NCBI GenBank assembly: GCA_900321535.1
Contig: ONWJ01000025.1
Location: 1-6,809, forward strand
Length of the DNA: 6,809 bases
Reading direction: 5' to 3'
Source: an uncultured Erysipelotrichaceae bacterium
GTDB lineage: Bacteria; Bacillota_I; Bacilli_A; RFN20; CAG-826
Every line of letters begins with the position of its first letter. Within the stretch, counting starts at the first letter, position 1. Positions 5,489-6,809 of this stretch are shown here, piece by piece. Both the position numbers and the translations under genes were made by a program. Under the pieces are notes generated by a model, which ran no database searches, was not told the DNA's origin, and saw only the letters and a list, made by a program, of their open reading frames with translations.

Positions 5489-6463
5489 ATGAAACGAAAA
5501 AACGCTGCAAAAACCCGATGGATGATTCCTCTTTTGGCAGCGTTTTTGGTATCCTCATGCAATCAAGGAACCATGAAAAAGAACATTTATGTCGCTTGGA
5601 GCAACAAGCAGGATAGCTATAGCTTCATCTCCACGATCAAAACAATCGAGGCCATTGGCTGTAAGCCGGTTGTTTTGGATATGGTCAAATCTACTGACGT
5701 TCCTTATGACGCTAGCAACGCTTTGGTGGACGCCGTCGATGAGCACGGGATTCTATTGCCTCGTTATGCTGAAGAGGTTAAAAAGAACAACTGGAAGCAT
5801 TCTAATGTAACCGAAATCGCCAAAGACATTGACTGCATCATCTTCCCAGGCGGATCGGATATCTGCCCATCTTTATACAAAGAAGCGGGGACGTGGCACG
5901 GAATTGAAGCGGATACGGATTATGCGGCGGTAAGAGATATCTCGGATTATGCCTTGATGTCCTATTGCCTAGAAAAGAACATCGCCATCCTTGCCATTTG
6001 TCGTGGCATGCAGATGCTTTCGGTTGTCTCTGGTGCAACGATGATTGCTGATATCCCTACCTACTTCCATTCTCAAGGGGCGGATGACAATGAAACCCAT
6101 CGCGATAAGGAGAAACAGGTCTTTGCTTCTCATGATGTAGACGTGACCGACACTTCCTCCTTACTTTATAAGACCAGCAAGAAAACCAAGTTGACCAAAG
6201 TTCCTTCTTGGCATCATCAAGGTGTTTTGTCGTTGGAAGGCACTGGGCTTGTGGTGACGGGAGAAAACGTCACCAACGGAATTAAGATGATTGAAGCGGT
6301 GGAACGGAAGGATTTGTCTTTCTGCCTTGGCGTGCAGTTCCATCCTGAAGTTGCAGTAAGAAAACACGTGCTTCATGAAGAAGACGCAGATCAATATATG
6401 ACATACGAAGATGCGACATGCTTCTTTGAATCGTTATCCGCTTCTCGTTTAGCCAAGTCATAA
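5489..6463 (+). CDS. Predicted lipoprotein with class I glutamine amidotransferase-like peptidase C26 domain (gamma-glutamyl hydrolase/PuuD-like)
   Basis: A 324-residue protein. Residues 1-24 look like a lipoprotein signal: basic MKRKNAAKTR, hydrophobic WMIPLLAAFLV, and lipobox VSSC with lipid-bearing Cys24. The C26 domain starts around 31. PGGSD at 120-124 forms the oxyanion region, nucleophile Cys171 sits in AICRGMQ, HHQGV is at 242-246, and GVQFHPE at 281-287 supplies His285 and Glu287. The triad is complete, so activity is expected on gamma-glutamyl amide or peptide bonds. The substrate is unknown: gamma-glutamyl-GABA, folate polyglutamate, poly-gamma-glutamate and peptidoglycan-derived D-gamma-Glu are candidates, and an outer-surface location favours the last kinds. 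Start 5489 is 5 bp after the upstream stop with no clear ribosome binding site, suggesting coupling. ATG 5573 with AAGGA at 5565-5569 is a possible internal start giving a cytosolic form, though its 3-nt spacing is poor. A terminator-like hairpin spans 5498-5547. Confidence 0.9.
   Translation: MKRKNAAKTRWMIPLLAAFLVSSCNQGTMKKNIYVAWSNKQDSYSFISTIKTIEAIGCKPVVLDMVKSTDVPYDASNALVDAVDEHGILLPRYAEEVKKNNWKHSNVTEIAKDIDCIIFPGGSDICPSLYKEAGTWHGIEADTDYAAVRDISDYALMSYCLEKNIAILAICRGMQMLSVVSGATMIADIPTYFHSQGADDNETHRDKEKQVFASHDVDVTDTSSLLYKTSKKTKLTKVPSWHHQGVLSLEGTGLVVTGENVTNGIKMIEAVERKDLSFCLGVQFHPEVAVRKHVLHEEDADQYMTYEDATCFFESLSASRLAKS
5498..5547. repeat. 11-bp perfect inverted repeat, terminator-like hairpin in the 5' end of the C26 gene
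   Basis: AAAAACGCTGC (5498-5508) pairs perfectly with GCAGCGTTTTT (5537-5547); past a single bulged G, AAAA at 5509-5512 can pair with TTTT at 5532-5535. The A-run, G+C core and T-run give the form of an intrinsic terminator. It starts 15 bp after the 507-residue protein's stop, but also lies inside codons 4-20 of the lipoprotein gene. It could end the upstream transcript, attenuate the downstream one, or be active only when ribosomes are absent. Confidence 0.6.
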
Positions 6464-6512
6464 GAATTTGAAATTACCCCAATCTGCCACACCCAAAAAC
6501 TTGTTTTTGAGA

Positions 6513-6518
6513 TATACT
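6513..6518 (+). promoter_or_regulatory. Candidate -10 box of the terminal membrane-protein gene
   Basis: TATACT is a 5/6 match to TATAAT in the 64-bp gap before ATG 6528. No acceptable -35 lies 16-18 bp upstream and no Shine-Dalgarno is visible. Transcription would start around 6525, leaving almost no leader. The same gap holds an AT-rich 7-bp inverted repeat (CAAAAAC 6494-6500, GTTTTTG 6503-6509), too poor in G+C and too short in loop to be called a terminator for the C26 gene. Confidence 0.4.
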
Positions 6519-6527
6519 TTCTATCCG

Positions 6528-6809
6528 ATGAACGTCTTTTTAGAATATTTTTTGCAAAACTGGGCGCTGATTCTCATCCTGTTAGCCTTCGCGATCATGT
6601 TGAGAATTACGGTTTTCTTAGATAAGAAGACCGTTTTGCGCATGTATGTTTTGATTGTTGCCGTTTTTTTGCTTTCCATCTGCGTTTATACCGAGTTCCA
6701 CTTGGCGGAAATCAATCAGTACAAAGAAGTGCGGATTACTATGATCGCGCTACGATATAGCGCGACCCCAGCTATCATGTCCCTCATTCTTTTCACTCTG
6801 GTCAAAAGA
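6528..6809 (+). CDS. Membrane protein N-terminus, probably a membrane-bound GGDEF diguanylate cyclase (3' end outside window)
   Basis: The frame is open from ATG 6528 to the last base (94 codons, no stop). Hydrophobic segments lie at about 11-30 (NWALILILLAFAIMLRITVF), 39-55 (MYVLIVAVFLLSICVYT) and from about 80 to 92 (TPAIMSLILFTLV), the last preceded by Arg76 and followed by a basic KR. The pattern NWALILILLAF, VFLDKKTVLRMY, ALRYSATP resembles, from memory, the multi-pass sensor region of Firmicutes proteins ending in a GGDEF domain. That domain is not in the window, so diguanylate cyclase is an inference; a histidine kinase or other membrane sensor is possible. It follows the C26 gene by 64 bp and may have its own promoter. 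No ribosome binding site is visible. Confidence 0.8.
   Translation, partial: MNVFLEYFLQNWALILILLAFAIMLRITVFLDKKTVLRMYVLIVAVFLLSICVYTEFHLAEINQYKEVRITMIALRYSATPAIMSLILFTLVKR
6745..6765. repeat. 8-bp perfect hairpin inside the membrane-protein gene
   Basis: TCGCGCTA (6745-6752) and TAGCGCGA (6758-6765) flank the loop CGATA. The G+C-rich stem would be stable in RNA, but it has no T-run. It encodes the ALRYSA part of the protein, so codon choice at a constrained site may explain it. Confidence 0.5.

Noticed and set aside
6494..6509. CAAAAAC/GTTTTTG inverted repeat as terminator of the C26 gene
   Set aside because: The stem is nearly all A-T with a 2-nt centre and no further T-run, so it is unlikely to terminate.
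1689..6759. Shared 11-mer GCTACGATATA at 1689-1699 and 6749-6759
   Set aside because: Several 11-bp matches are expected by chance in a window this size, and the second copy is inside a coding region.
1..6809. Variant genetic code (TGA as Trp), suggested by all five stops being TAA
   Set aside because: All tryptophans are TGG, no gene needs TGA read-through, and five stops are too few to infer recoding.
1..6809. tRNA, rRNA, riboswitch, CRISPR array or insertion sequence
   Set aside because: No cloverleaf, repeat-spacer pattern, transposase or terminal repeats were seen, and the non-coding gaps are all 153 bp or shorter.

Overview
The window looks like chromosomal DNA from a Gram-positive, Firmicutes-type bacterium, possibly a gut or rumen member of the Bacilli/Erysipelotrichia-Clostridia range. 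The evidence is two lipoproteins with lipoboxes, a perfect AGGAGG ribosome binding site, compact G+C hairpins followed by U-tracts, and a response-regulator/EAL plus HPt pair of a type common in that group. All genes are on the + strand and are tightly packed. All five visible stop codons are TAA, and tryptophan is always TGG, so there is no sign of a variant code. I see no tRNA, rRNA, mobile element or CRISPR array.

Layout. Positions 1-1593 hold a surface-anchored GH32 beta-fructosidase (sucrose/fructan hydrolysis) whose true start lies before the window. It ends in a clear intrinsic terminator at 1617-1646. Positions 1674-1701 are a promoter overlaid by operator-like palindromes and a cre-like sequence. 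It drives a two-gene operon: a REC-GGDEF-EAL response regulator (1748-3466; the GGDEF domain is dead and the EAL site intact) and an HPt phosphotransfer protein (3456-3806), overlapping by 11 bp and closed by a terminator at 3826-3848. The 153-bp gap that follows holds a 15-bp palindrome, a -10 region bracketed by an inverted repeat, and a perfect Shine-Dalgarno site. Next is a 507-residue cytosolic protein of unknown family (3960-5483). A predicted lipoprotein with a peptidase C26 (gamma-glutamyl hydrolase-like) domain starts 5 bp later (5489-6463); its first codons contain an 11-bp perfect hairpin that looks like a terminator. Finally, 6528 to the window end is the N-terminal membrane part of a protein resembling the sensor region of Firmicutes membrane diguanylate cyclases. 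It has a -10 box so close that its mRNA may be nearly leaderless.

How the genes may work together. The middle operon is best read as a phosphorelay output module. A histidine kinase outside the window would feed the REC domain, the HPt protein would donate or drain phosphate, and the EAL domain would hydrolyse cyclic di-GMP. If the last gene is a diguanylate cyclase, the window carries both a c-di-GMP-degrading and a c-di-GMP-making enzyme. The GH32 enzyme and the C26 lipoprotein act outside the membrane on sugars and gamma-glutamyl bonds respectively. The 507-residue protein is the main unknown: it has strong expression signals and no recognised domain.
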